NCBI RefSeq assembly: GCF_020982545.1
Contig: NZ_JAJKLK010000019.1
Span: 868,001 to 932,000, forward strand
Length of the DNA stretch: 64,000 nucleotides
Source: Streptomyces sp. MNU76
GTDB lineage: Bacteria; Actinomycetota; Actinomycetes; Streptomycetales; Streptomycetaceae
Direction: 5' to 3'
This document shows positions 18,497 to 26,984 of the stretch, piece after piece. The notes beneath the pieces were generated by a model that did no database searches, was not told where the DNA came from, and was given only the letters and a program-made list of their open reading frames with translations. Each line of letters opens with the position of its first letter. Positions within the stretch are counted from its first letter, which is position 1. The position numbers were made by a program, and so were the translations under genes.

Positions 18497-18505
18497 CGGA
18501 GAGCG

Positions 18506-21058
18506 ATGAGCAGCCTCTTTGACGACAGCTTCCTGGCGGACCTCCAGGCCCCCCGCGGCCACGCGGAGGAGCCCCCGCCGCCGCCCGAGGACGATCATGT
18601 ACCGGAGCCGCTTCCGGACGATCTGTTCGGCGGGAAGTTCGACGCGCCACCGGACCGGGACGAGTACTACCGAGGCGGTGCCCCCCGCCCGGCCCTCGAC
18701 GCGGCGGCCCTTCTGGACGGGCTGAACGAGAACCAGCGCGCGGCCGTGGTGCACGCCGGCTCCCCTCTGCTCATCGTCGCCGGCGCGGGTTCCGGCAAGA
18801 CCCGGGTGCTCACCCACCGCATCGCCCATCTGCTCGGCGAGCGGCATGTCCACCCGGGCCAGATCCTCGCGATCACCTTCACCAACAAGGCCGCCGGTGA
18901 GATGAAGGAGCGCGTCGAGCAGCTCGTCGGCCCGCGCGCGCACGCGATGTGGGTCATGACCTTCCACAGCGCGTGCGTCCGGATCCTGCGGCGCGAGTCG
19001 AAGAAGCTCGGCTTCACGTCCTCCTTCTCGATCTACGACGCCGCCGACAGCAAGCGGCTGATGGCGCTCGTCTGCCGTGATCTGGACCTCGATCCGAAGC
19101 GCTTCCCGCCGAAGTCCTTCAGCGCCAAGATCTCGAACCTGAAGAACGAGCTGATCGACGAGGAGGACTTCGCCGCCCAGGCCGGTGGGGGCACCTCCCG
19201 CTCGAGCGGAGCCGAGAGTGGGGGAGGCTTCGAGAAGACCCTCGCCCAGGCCTACGCGCTCTACCAGTCCCGCCTCCGCGAGGCGAACGCGCTCGACTTC
19301 GACGACCTGATCATGACGACGGTCAATCTGCTGCGCGCCTTCCCGGACGTCGCCGAGCACTACCGCCGTCGCTTCCGCCATGTCCTCGTCGACGAGTACC
19401 AGGACACCAACCACGCCCAGTACGCCCTGGTCAGAGAGCTGGTCGGCACCTCCGAGCACCCGGTGGACGTGCCACCGGCCGAGTGGGACGTGCCGCCGGC
19501 GGAGCTCTGCGTCGTGGGTGACGCGGACCAGTCGATCTACGCCTTCCGCGGCGCGACCATCCGTAACATCCTCCAGTTCGAGGAGGACTACCCGGACGCG
19601 ACGACGATCCTGCTGGAGCAGAACTACCGCTCCACGCAGACGATCCTCTCCGCGGCCAACGCGGTCATCGAGCGCAACGAGTCCCGCCGCCCGAAGAACC
19701 TGTGGACCAATGCGGGCGCCGGTGCGCAGATCACCGGCTATGTCGCCGACACCGAGCACGACGAGGCCCAGTTCGTCGCCGACGAGATAGACCGACTGAC
19801 GGACGCGGGCGACGCGAAGGCCGGTGACGTCGCCGTCTTCTACCGGACGAACGCCCAGTCCCGTGTCTTCGAAGAGGTGTTCATCCGCGTCGGCCTGCCC
19901 TACAAGGTCGTCGGCGGCGTGCGTTTCTACGAGCGCAAGGAGGTCCGGGACGTCCTCGCGTATCTGCGTGTCCTCGCCAACCCCGAGGACTCCGTCCCCC
20001 TGCGCCGCATCCTCAACGTGCCCAAGCGCGGCATCGGCGACCGTGCCGAGGCGATGATCGACGCCCTCTCCCAGCGCGAGAAGATCAGCTTCCCGCAGGC
20101 CCTGAAGCGCGTGGACGAGGCGTACGGCATGGCGGCCCGGTCGACCAACGCGGTCAAGCGGTTCAACACGCTGATGGAGGACCTGCGGACCGTCGTCGAG
20201 TCCGGCGCCGGACCGGCGACCGTCCTGGAAGCCGTCCTCGAACGCACGGGCTATCTGGCCGAGTTGCAGGCATCCACCGACCCGCAGGACGAGACCCGGA
20301 TCGAGAACCTCCAGGAACTCGCCGCGGTCGCCCTGGAGTTCGAGCAGGAGGCCGGTGTCGCGGAGGGCGAGACCGAGGGCGGTGCGGCGGGTACGACCTC
20401 CGCCGGGCTCGCCGACTTCCTGGAGCGGGTGGCGCTGGTCGCCGACTCCGACCAGATCCCCGACGAGGAGGAGGACGGCTCGGGCGTCATCACGCTCATG
20501 ACCCTCCACACCGCCAAGGGCCTGGAGTTCCCGGTGGTCTTCCTCACCGGCATGGAGGACGGCGTCTTCCCGCACATGCGCGCCCTCGGCCAGACCAAGG
20601 AACTGGAGGAGGAGCGCCGCCTCGCGTACGTCGGCATCACCCGCGCACGTGAACGGCTCTACCTCACCCGGTCGACGCTGCGCAGCGCCTGGGGACAGCC
20701 CTCGTACAACCCGCCGTCCCGGTTCCTGGAGGAGATCCCGGCCACCCATCTGGAGTGGAAGCGCACGGGTGCCTCCGCGCCGGTGTCCTCGGGTCCGGCC
20801 GCCGGTATCGCGGCGTCGCTGTCGTCCTCCCGCTCCCGTTCCTCGGCCCGTGGCGCGTCCGGCTTCGCGACCCGCCGCGGCGACGAGAAGCCGGTGGTCT
20901 CCCTCGCCGTGGGCGACCGTGTCACGCACGACCAGTTCGGCCTCGGCACGGTCGTCGGCGTCGGGGGCTCGGGAGCGAACGCGGAGGCGACGATCGACTT
21001 CGGCGACACCAAGCCGAAGCGGCTGCTGCTGCGGTACGCGCCGGTGGAGAAGCTGTAG
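18506..21058 (+). CDS. pcrA: ATP-dependent DNA helicase PcrA/UvrD1
   Basis: 850 residues, superfamily 1A 3'-5' helicase acting in repair and replication-fork maintenance. After a Pro-rich N-terminus of about 65 residues come the Q motif (LNENQRAAV), Walker A GAGSGKT (93-99), motif Ia (ITFTNKAAGEMKER), Walker B (LVDEYQDTN), motif III (VVGDADQSIYAFRGA), motif IV (LEQNYRS), motif V (TLHTAKGLEF) and motif VI (VGITRARERLYLT). The C-terminus holds a Tudor-like RNA polymerase-binding domain (VGDRVTHDQFGLGTVV). A repeat-derived insert lies at about 227-242. The promoter looks damage-inducible. Confidence 0.97.
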   Translation: MSSLFDDSFLADLQAPRGHAEEPPPPPEDDHVPEPLPDDLFGGKFDAPPDRDEYYRGGAPRPALDAAALLDGLNENQRAAVVHAGSPLLIVAGAGSGKTRVLTHRIAHLLGERHVHPGQILAITFTNKAAGEMKERVEQLVGPRAHAMWVMTFHSACVRILRRESKKLGFTSSFSIYDAADSKRLMALVCRDLDLDPKRFPPKSFSAKISNLKNELIDEEDFAAQAGGGTSRSSGAESGGGFEKTLAQAYALYQSRLREANALDFDDLIMTTVNLLRAFPDVAEHYRRRFRHVLVDEYQDTNHAQYALVRELVGTSEHPVDVPPAEWDVPPAELCVVGDADQSIYAFRGATIRNILQFEEDYPDATTILLEQNYRSTQTILSAANAVIERNESRRPKNLWTNAGAGAQITGYVADTEHDEAQFVADEIDRLTDAGDAKAGDVAVFYRTNAQSRVFEEVFIRVGLPYKVVGGVRFYERKEVRDVLAYLRVLANPEDSVPLRRILNVPKRGIGDRAEAMIDALSQREKISFPQALKRVDEAYGMAARSTNAVKRFNTLMEDLRTVVESGAGPATVLEAVLERTGYLAELQASTDPQDETRIENLQELAAVALEFEQEAGVAEGETEGGAAGTTSAGLADFLERVALVADSDQIPDEEEDGSGVITLMTLHTAKGLEFPVVFLTGMEDGVFPHMRALGQTKELEEERRLAYVGITRARERLYLTRSTLRSAWGQPSYNPPSRFLEEIPATHLEWKRTGASAPVSSGPAAGIAASLSSSRSRSSARGASGFATRRGDEKPVVSLAVGDRVTHDQFGLGTVVGVGGSGANAEATIDFGDTKPKRLLLRYAPVEKL
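19184..19228 (+). repeat. Palindromic repeat inserted in frame within pcrA
   Basis: GGTGGGGGCACCTCCCGCTC, a short spacer, then GAGAGTGGGGGAGG. This sequence type is common between Streptomyces genes. Here it keeps the frame and encodes a Gly/Ser stretch (GGGTSRSSGAESGGG) in the helicase. Confidence 0.7.
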
Positions 21059-21083
21059 CGGACGCGCCCCGCGCCGTGCTCAA

Positions 21084-21117
21084 CGAGAAGGGCCCCTGCT
21101 CAGCAGGGCCCTTCTCG
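21084..21117. terminator. Bidirectional terminator between pcrA and the M23 gene
   Basis: Arms 21084-21100 and 21102-21117 (CGAGAAGGGCC... / ...GGCCCTTCTCG) pair with one bulged C. The stem ends with TCTT on the plus side and lies between two convergent genes. Confidence 0.85.
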
Positions 21118-21154
21118 TCTTGTCCGTGCGCGCCAGGCGGGTGCCGGCTGACTG

Positions 21155-22762
21155 TTACGTCGGGTCCAGCCCGTGGCTGCGCAGCCACGACAGCGGGTCG
21201 ATGGCGGAGCCGCCCGCCGGGTGGACCTCGAAGTGCAGGTGCGGCCCGGTCGAGTTGCCCGAGTTGCCCGAGTAGGCGATGGTGTCGCCGGCCTTGACGG
21301 TCGTACCGGAGGCGACCTTGTACGTGGAGAGGTGGCAGTACCAGGTCTCGGTGCCGTCCTTGGCGGTCACGATGACCATGTTGCCGTAGGCGCTGTTCCA
21401 CTGGGTGCGCACGGTGCCGTCGGTCGCGGCCATCACCGGGGTGCCGTACGAGACGGGGAAGTCTATGCCGGTGTGCAGGGACATCCAGTTGACGCCGGAC
21501 TGCCCGTAGTACGCGCTGAGTCCGCGCTCGGCGACGGGGAGCGCGAACTTCGGCCGCAGGCGCTCCTTGCGGGCCGCCTCCGCGGCGGCCTTCTTCTGCT
21601 CCAGCACCTGCTGGGCCTTGAGGTCGATGCGCTCCTGCGTCCGGCTGGCCCGGTCGGCGAAGTCGTCGGCCTCGGCGGAGAGGCTCTCCAGCTGGGTGTC
21701 GAGCTGGTTGTTGGCGGTGGACGGCTTCACGGCGGTGGCGTCCGACTTGACCGACGCCGACGTCTCCGTGTCGTCCGATGTGGCGCCGACCGAGGCCGCC
21801 GCGATCCCCGCGACTCCCATGACACAGGCCGACGGAACGGCCACGGTCAGCAGGGCGGAACGTTTGGGCGGAGCCTTCCGGCGCGACCGTGAGGCCGCGC
21901 GGGTGGCCGCCCGGCCGGGGCCCGCGCTCCTGGTGGCCGCGGCGGTGATCTCTTCCTCGCCGTCGAGGAGCACCGCGCGGTCCGCGCCGTCGGTCTCGAA
22001 CTCGCTGTCCGCCGAGGGGTGTTCGTCCTGGTCGTACGGGGCGATCTGCTCGAAGGTGGCGGTCGCCTGCTGGTGGAAGTCCGTGCCCTCGGCCGACAGG
22101 TCCACCACGACGGTCTGCGGGTGGTCGTGCGCGTCGTACGACTCGGGGGCGCCGGCGGAGTGTTCGTAGGACTCGGCCGCGCCGCCACCGTGCTCGTCGC
22201 CGACGGGTGTGCCGTCGCTGTTCCACTGGGTGGCGTCGAAGGCGCCCGTGTCGAAGTGCTGGGTGCCGGTCCACTGCTGGGTCTGGCCGCCCTGCCCCAA
22301 CTGGTCCGCGTCGTCGGACTGTTCGGTCTGCAGCCAGCCGTTCGCGTCCCACTGGCCGCTCGCGTCGGGGCCCGTCGGCTGCGTCGGGACCTGGGAGAGG
22401 TGTTCGTAACCGGACGACCAGGACGTCGTGTCGTAACTGCCCGTGTCGTACGCGGCCTGGTGCTGCGCGGCGTACGGGTCGTAGTTCAGCGTCTGGTGGC
22501 CGCCGGTCGACCACTGGGTGGCGTCGTAGGAGCCGGTGCCGCTGTCGTTGCCCGGCATGTCGCCGAAGAGGGGGTCGACCGCGAAGGTGCCCGTCGCGTT
22601 CGCGTGGGAGCCGGGTTCAACACCGGTAGCGGGGTAATCGCCGTACGTGGTGAAGTCGCCGTAGCCGGCTTCCTGGTGGCCGTACGACGCGTAGTGCGCC
22701 GGTTCGGCTTCAGGAGCCGGAGCCGGGGGTGTTGCGGTCCCCGACGGGTGACGATCGTTCAC
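21155..22762 (-). CDS. M23 family metallopeptidase (LytM-type)
   Basis: 535 residues. The first 230 are disordered, rich in Gln, Gly, Ser and Tyr with repeated WDTTQW/ATQW-like segments; a single hydrophobic helix follows (ALLTVAVPSACVMGVAGIAAASVG, about 310-330), then a coiled coil and a C-terminal M23 domain with zinc ligands in SLHTGIDF and the HLHFEVHP motif. It probably cleaves peptidoglycan cross-bridges outside the membrane. Convergent with pcrA, the same arrangement as M. tuberculosis Rv0949/Rv0950c. The GTG at 22762 (MNDRHPSGT) is the likely start. Confidence 0.9.
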   Translation of the reverse strand: MNDRHPSGTATPPAPAPEAEPAHYASYGHQEAGYGDFTTYGDYPATGVEPGSHANATGTFAVDPLFGDMPGNDSGTGSYDATQWSTGGHQTLNYDPYAAQHQAAYDTGSYDTTSWSSGYEHLSQVPTQPTGPDASGQWDANGWLQTEQSDDADQLGQGGQTQQWTGTQHFDTGAFDATQWNSDGTPVGDEHGGGAAESYEHSAGAPESYDAHDHPQTVVVDLSAEGTDFHQQATATFEQIAPYDQDEHPSADSEFETDGADRAVLLDGEEEITAAATRSAGPGRAATRAASRSRRKAPPKRSALLTVAVPSACVMGVAGIAAASVGATSDDTETSASVKSDATAVKPSTANNQLDTQLESLSAEADDFADRASRTQERIDLKAQQVLEQKKAAAEAARKERLRPKFALPVAERGLSAYYGQSGVNWMSLHTGIDFPVSYGTPVMAATDGTVRTQWNSAYGNMVIVTAKDGTETWYCHLSTYKVASGTTVKAGDTIAYSGNSGNSTGPHLHFEVHPAGGSAIDPLSWLRSHGLDPT

Positions 22763-23177
22763 CAACTTCTCTTTCGCCTCGACGACAGGGGCTGGCAGAG
22801 CAGTGCGGTGACTGTACCCGGCGGTATGCGGGCGCGACAATCTTCAACGGGTTTCACGCGCGCAGGAAACGGGCATTCGAGCGTCTTTCGGCGGTCTGTG
22901 GGCACGACTTTGGCCTGGCGTTCGAAGGTTGTTCGATGGTCGACCACTGTGTGCGGCATGCGGGACGCCCGTGAGAACCGGGGCGAGACGTTCCTCCGGG
23001 TGGCCGCGGGTTCGGCATGGGGCGCGTAGTTGCCGTGGGGAGGGGTGTCGAGAGTCGGGCGCGTGATGGGGGCGCGTGGGCGTGCGCCACGTTTACAACC
23101 TTACGTCCGCGTTTGGTCGCCCTGTGGTGAGCGTCACTGGTCCTGTCGCCGGGTTCTCGTCCGCTGGTCGGCGTGGC
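22763..23177. other. Intergenic region upstream of the M23 gene
   Basis: No supported gene. Relatively AT-rich for this genome around 22840-22960 (for example TTTCGGCGGTCTGTGGGCA), as expected for a promoter region. No riboswitch recognised. Confidence 0.4.
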
Positions 23178-24038
23178 TCATGCCACCGTCAGGTCGCCGG
23201 GGTGGGCGGTGGCGCGGGCGCCCGTCCGTGAGGTGTCGAGGGCCTCTCGGATCCCGTTGGCGACGGCCGGGTGCACGGGCAGGGCGAGATGACCGATCCC
23301 GGTGACCCTGATGTTCTGCGCCATCAGGTCCGGATGGTCGACGCAGGCGCTCTCCACTGGTGCCATCACATGGTCGAAATCGCTCCAGAACGCCACGAAG
23401 TGGGTGCGGCAGTCCGGTGCCGGTGCCCGCAGTTCCTCCAGCACGTCCGAACCCGGCCGCATCTGCCGGACGATCGGATGGGCGTCCGCCAGCGGCACCG
23501 CCCGGGTGCCGCCGTGCGGGGTCCCGAGCGTGACGAGCGTACGGACACGGTGGTCACCGCCGAGGCGCTGCACGTAGTACCGGGCTATCAGTCCACCCAG
23601 GCTGTGGCCGACGATGTCCACCCGCTCCTGGCCCGTGCGCTGGCAGATCTCCTCTATGCGCCGGCCGAACAACTCGGCGGCGGCGCGGATGTCGCAGGTG
23701 AGGGGTGAGTAGTTGAGCGATTCGAGATGCCGGGCGCCGGCCCCCGCGAGGGAGCGGCGCAGCAGGACGAAGACCGAGCGGTTGTCGATGAAGCCGTGCA
23801 GCAGGACGACCGGGGGCTTCTCCTCCGTGGGGAGCCGGGGCGCGTCGGACGGGGGGAGCGTGGGCGTGGCCCGCCGCTCCTGCGTCATCCCGGACGGATA
23901 GAGCAGCAGATGTCCCGCGAGGATCGCCAACTCCAGGGCGGTCGCCTTGAGAAGGGCCACGGACAGACCGGTCAGCCGGGTCGGCAGGAAGCGCTCACAG
24001 AGCGGAACAAGGGGCGCGACCGCCCTGGTGACCTTCAT
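23178..24038 (-). CDS. Lipase/esterase, alpha/beta-hydrolase fold
   Basis: 286 residues. A hydrophobic N-terminal segment (about 23-50, TGLSVALLKATALELAILAGHLLLY) probably anchors or exports it. The hydrolase core starts at PPVVLLHGF (oxyanion loop, 76-83), with the nucleophile Ser146 in GHSLGG, and LGTPHGG downstream; the catalytic His is probably in GIGHLALPVHP near the C-terminus. The pattern matches class 2 triacylglycerol lipases (EstA/LipA type). Substrate unknown. The ATG at 24038 follows GGGAGG. Confidence 0.9.
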   Translation of the reverse strand: MKVTRAVAPLVPLCERFLPTRLTGLSVALLKATALELAILAGHLLLYPSGMTQERRATPTLPPSDAPRLPTEEKPPVVLLHGFIDNRSVFVLLRRSLAGAGARHLESLNYSPLTCDIRAAAELFGRRIEEICQRTGQERVDIVGHSLGGLIARYYVQRLGGDHRVRTLVTLGTPHGGTRAVPLADAHPIVRQMRPGSDVLEELRAPAPDCRTHFVAFWSDFDHVMAPVESACVDHPDLMAQNIRVTGIGHLALPVHPAVANGIREALDTSRTGARATAHPGDLTVA

Positions 24039-24685
24039 GCCCGACCTCCCGTCGCACACGGGCGGACGGCTCTGTCCCCCGTGTGCCTAGTGGAGAGACC
24101 GGCGGTGCGAGCGGCGGACGGCGGGTGCGATGCGACGTGACGCGGTGCGTGTGGAGCGCGTGCGTGACGTGCGGTGCGTGTGCGACGTGTGAGGCGCCGA
24201 CCACGCGACGAGGGGTCCTGCTCTTCCTGACTCCCCGCTGCCCTGCCCTCTGTCGTCCGCCGGTGCCGATCCGTCCTTTGCCCTGGCCTCCCGCGGGCGG
24301 TGGGTCGGTACGGCCCCTTCCGGCGACTCTCCTTGCGCACGCCTCCCCGTGGCGCGCACGCCACGGGAGCCTCCGGCCGGCGGCCCGGAAACGGTCCGGA
24401 TGCCGCGATCACCTCCGTGATCACCTCGGTCCCCGCGACGCGTGAGCCGCGGAATCCGGGAGCAGTGCGCGGCGAACGTGTCCCACCGTGTGATTTCCCC
24501 CTCGCTCTCCACCGCGAAACTGCCGGTTGCGGGATCCTGGAGATAACGTTCGTTCACTTCCCCGGTGGGCGGTGCGGGTAGGTGTTTCATGGACCTGAGG
24601 CCGTGATGTGCGCGGTTCGCCTGGTTCGTGCGGCGCTCTCGGCCGCTTGGTCATGGGTTGGTGCAGTCGTTTCATGGAGGCAGTG
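24039..24685. other. 650-nt gap between the lipase gene and icmB
   Basis: No gene is convincing. Positions 24125-24195 are low-complexity with repeated GTGCG and GACGTG motifs. The icmB promoter should lie in the last 150 nt, but no box is clear. A long minus-strand frame starting at 24590 (MKHLPAPPTGEVNER) lacks a known family and a ribosome site. Confidence 0.4.
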
Positions 24686-25102
24686 ATGGGTGTGGCAGCC
24701 GGTCCGATCCGCGTGGTGGTGGCCAAGCCGGGACTCGACGGCCACGATCGCGGGGCCAAGGTGATCGCGCGGGCGCTGCGGGACGCCGGTATGGAGGTCA
24801 TCTACACCGGCCTCCACCAGACTCCCGAGCAGATCGTCGACACCGCGATCCAGGAGGACGCCGACGCGATCGGCCTCTCCATCCTCTCCGGTGCCCACAA
24901 CACGCTCTTCGCGGCCGTCATCGAACTCCTCAAGGAGCGTGACGCCGAGGACATCCTCGTCTTCGGCGGCGGCATCATCCCCGAGGCGGACATCGCGCCG
25001 CTCAAGGACAAGGGAGTGGCCGAGATCTTCACGCCGGGGGCGACGACGGCGTCGATCGTGGAGTGGGTACGGGCGAACGTGCGGCAGCCTGCGGGGGCTT
25101 GA
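24686..25102 (+). CDS. icmB: Isobutyryl-CoA mutase small subunit / cobalamin-binding protein
   Basis: 138 residues, a stand-alone B12-binding domain. The cobalamin motif DGHDRG (18-23, DxHxxG) supplies the axial His20; SGAHN and GGGIIP are the other conserved loops, and the C-terminus ends with FTPGATTASIVEWVRANV. In Streptomyces this small subunit joins a separate large subunit (IcmA) to interconvert isobutyryl- and n-butyryl-CoA, feeding branched-chain catabolism and polyketide precursors. The large subunit is not in this window. Start at 24686 after GGAGG. Confidence 0.88.
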   Translation: MGVAAGPIRVVVAKPGLDGHDRGAKVIARALRDAGMEVIYTGLHQTPEQIVDTAIQEDADAIGLSILSGAHNTLFAAVIELLKERDAEDILVFGGGIIPEADIAPLKDKGVAEIFTPGATTASIVEWVRANVRQPAGA

Positions 25103-25156
25103 ACGGGTGTGGGGCGGCCGGGGGTGCGTTGTCGGGTGCGGCCTCGGCGGGGTCTG

Positions 25157-25193
25157 GGCTTTCAGGGGCGCGGGAACTGCGCGATCAGCCCCC
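25157..25193 (+). repeat. Dispersed intergenic repeat, copy B, overlapping a gene end
   Basis: CTTTCAGGGGCGCGGGAACT then GCGCGATCAGCC. The DUF5691 gene, read on the other strand, ends inside it and takes its last residues and stop codon from it. Confidence 0.7.
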
Positions 25194-26892
25194 ACTCACC
25201 CGCACCCGACAACGCACCCCTCACACCCCCAACCTCATGAACCCCCGGCGGTGCCAGCTCCGATCTCATCGTCGCCCGTAGGCGCAACGTCGTCGTCAGT
25301 CGCTGGAACGCCTCCGCCCAGTACCCCCCTGCCCCCGGAGCCGCGTCCTCCGCGTCCTCCGGCGTGGCCGTCAGCGGTTCGAGACGCACCGTTTCCGCGG
25401 GGTCCAGGCACCGCTCGGCCAGCCCCATCACACCACTGAAGCTCCAGGGATAACTCCCCGCGTCCCGCGCGATGTTGAGCGCGTCCACCACGGCCCGCCC
25501 CAGCGGCGGCGCCCACGGCACCGCGCACACCCCGAGCAGCTGGAACGCCTCCGACAAGCCGTGCGTGGCGATGAACCCCGCCACCCACTCGGCCCGCTCC
25601 CCGCCCTCCAAGGTCGCCAGCAGCTTCGCCCGCTCGGCCAGCGACACCGCGCCCGGCCCGCCGGCCTCCGGCGCGGACGGCGCCCCCAGCAACGCCCGCG
25701 CCCACCCGGGATCCCGCTGCCGCACAGCCGCCCGGCACCACGCCCCGTGCAACTCGCCCTGCCAGTCGTCCGCGACCGGCAACGCCACGATCTCCTCCGG
25801 CGTACGCCCCCCGAACCGCCGCGACCAGGCCCCGAGCGGCGCTGCCTCCACCAACTGGCCCAGCCACCAAGACCGTTCCCCCCGGCCGGCCGGTGCCTTG
25901 GGCAGCACACCGTCGCGCTCCATGCCCGGGTCGCACTCGTGCGGGGCCTCGACCACGATCGTGGGTGCCCCGGAAGCCGCCGACGCGCTGCCGGTGTGGT
26001 CGACGGCCACACACGCGGTCGCCCGCTGCGCCATCCGCCGCGCGAGCGCCGAGTCCGGCAGCGCGGACAGCAACTCCGCCGCCGTGGCACGGACGTTCCG
26101 GCTGCGGTCGGCCAACGCGGCCTCCAGGAAGGGCTCGTCCGCCGCCCCCAGCCCCGTACGGAGCGTGTCGAGGAACATGAGCCGGTCCTCGGCCCGCTCC
26201 GTCGCCCACGTGGACGACAGCACCTCACGGGCCGAGGCGGCGTCCCGAACCCGTATCGCCGTGAGCAGGGCGACGCGCTCCGCGAACAGGCCCTCCTGCC
26301 AGAGCTGCCGGACCCGCTCGGGCGCGTCCGAGCCGGGGAGCGCCGCGCCACCACCGGGCGCCGCACGCAGCGCGAAGCGCCAGTCCCGGTTGAGCCGGGC
26401 CAGCCACAGCGCCCGCGCGCCCGCGAAGGCGAGCACGGCGGGACGCAGATCCGTACGGCCGCGGGCCGCGTCCAGCAGGGCGGGCAGGGCCTCCGGAGGT
26501 GCCGCGTAACCGTAGGCGTTGGCCAGTGCCAGCCACTGGGGGAGGAGTTCCATCAGGTCGGGTGCCGCGCCCCGGCGTCCCCCGCCGGTGCCGGGCCGGT
26601 CGGTGAGCAGCGTCGTCAGCCGCCTCGTCGCGGCCGGTGGCAGGGGCGGACGCGAGTCCGGTGCCGCCGGTCCGGGTCGCGCCGCCGCCCGTACCGGCCG
26701 TATCCCCGCCCTGCGCCGGACGGTCGCCACGGCCGCCGCGTCCAGCAGCGCGACCGGCGCGTCCCGGCCCGGCACCGCCCCCGGCGGCGTACGCCGATCC
26801 GTCCCGAGCAAGGCGGTGGTGACCAGCTCCTCCCAGGCGGGCACTGGCGTGGTCGGCGTGGAGGAGGGAGCGTCGCCTGTGGTGCCGCTCAT
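25162..26892 (-). CDS. DUF5691 family protein
   Basis: 576 residues, mostly helical and rich in Leu, Ala and Arg, with HEAT-like helical stretches (about 250-320: TWATERAEDRLMFLDTLRTG, then NVRATAAELLSALPDS). Pro/Ala-rich loops break the first 120 residues. No catalytic motif is visible. It lies 92 nt downstream of the SWIM gene on the same strand and so probably shares its promoter. The last ten residues (WGLIAQFPRP) come from a dispersed repeat. The ATG at 26892 has GGAAGGA. Likely a scaffold or partner in the MoxR/VWA system. Confidence 0.85.
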   Translation of the reverse strand: MSGTTGDAPSSTPTTPVPAWEELVTTALLGTDRRTPPGAVPGRDAPVALLDAAAVATVRRRAGIRPVRAAARPGPAAPDSRPPLPPAATRRLTTLLTDRPGTGGGRRGAAPDLMELLPQWLALANAYGYAAPPEALPALLDAARGRTDLRPAVLAFAGARALWLARLNRDWRFALRAAPGGGAALPGSDAPERVRQLWQEGLFAERVALLTAIRVRDAASAREVLSSTWATERAEDRLMFLDTLRTGLGAADEPFLEAALADRSRNVRATAAELLSALPDSALARRMAQRATACVAVDHTGSASAASGAPTIVVEAPHECDPGMERDGVLPKAPAGRGERSWWLGQLVEAAPLGAWSRRFGGRTPEEIVALPVADDWQGELHGAWCRAAVRQRDPGWARALLGAPSAPEAGGPGAVSLAERAKLLATLEGGERAEWVAGFIATHGLSEAFQLLGVCAVPWAPPLGRAVVDALNIARDAGSYPWSFSGVMGLAERCLDPAETVRLEPLTATPEDAEDAAPGAGGYWAEAFQRLTTTLRLRATMRSELAPPGVHEVGGVRGALSGAGEWGLIAQFPRP

Positions 26893-26984
26893 GTGGGGTC
26901 CTTCCGTGCGCTGACGGTTGGGTGAAGCAGATGGGCTGCGGCGGGGCCGAGGAAGAGGTGAGGCGGCCCGTCCGCCGGCTCGAC

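Noticed and set aside
24087..24590. Minus-strand frame starting MKHLPAPPTGEVNER
   Set aside because: No ribosome site, no family resemblance, and the second half is Arg/Ser-rich as expected for non-coding GC-rich DNA.
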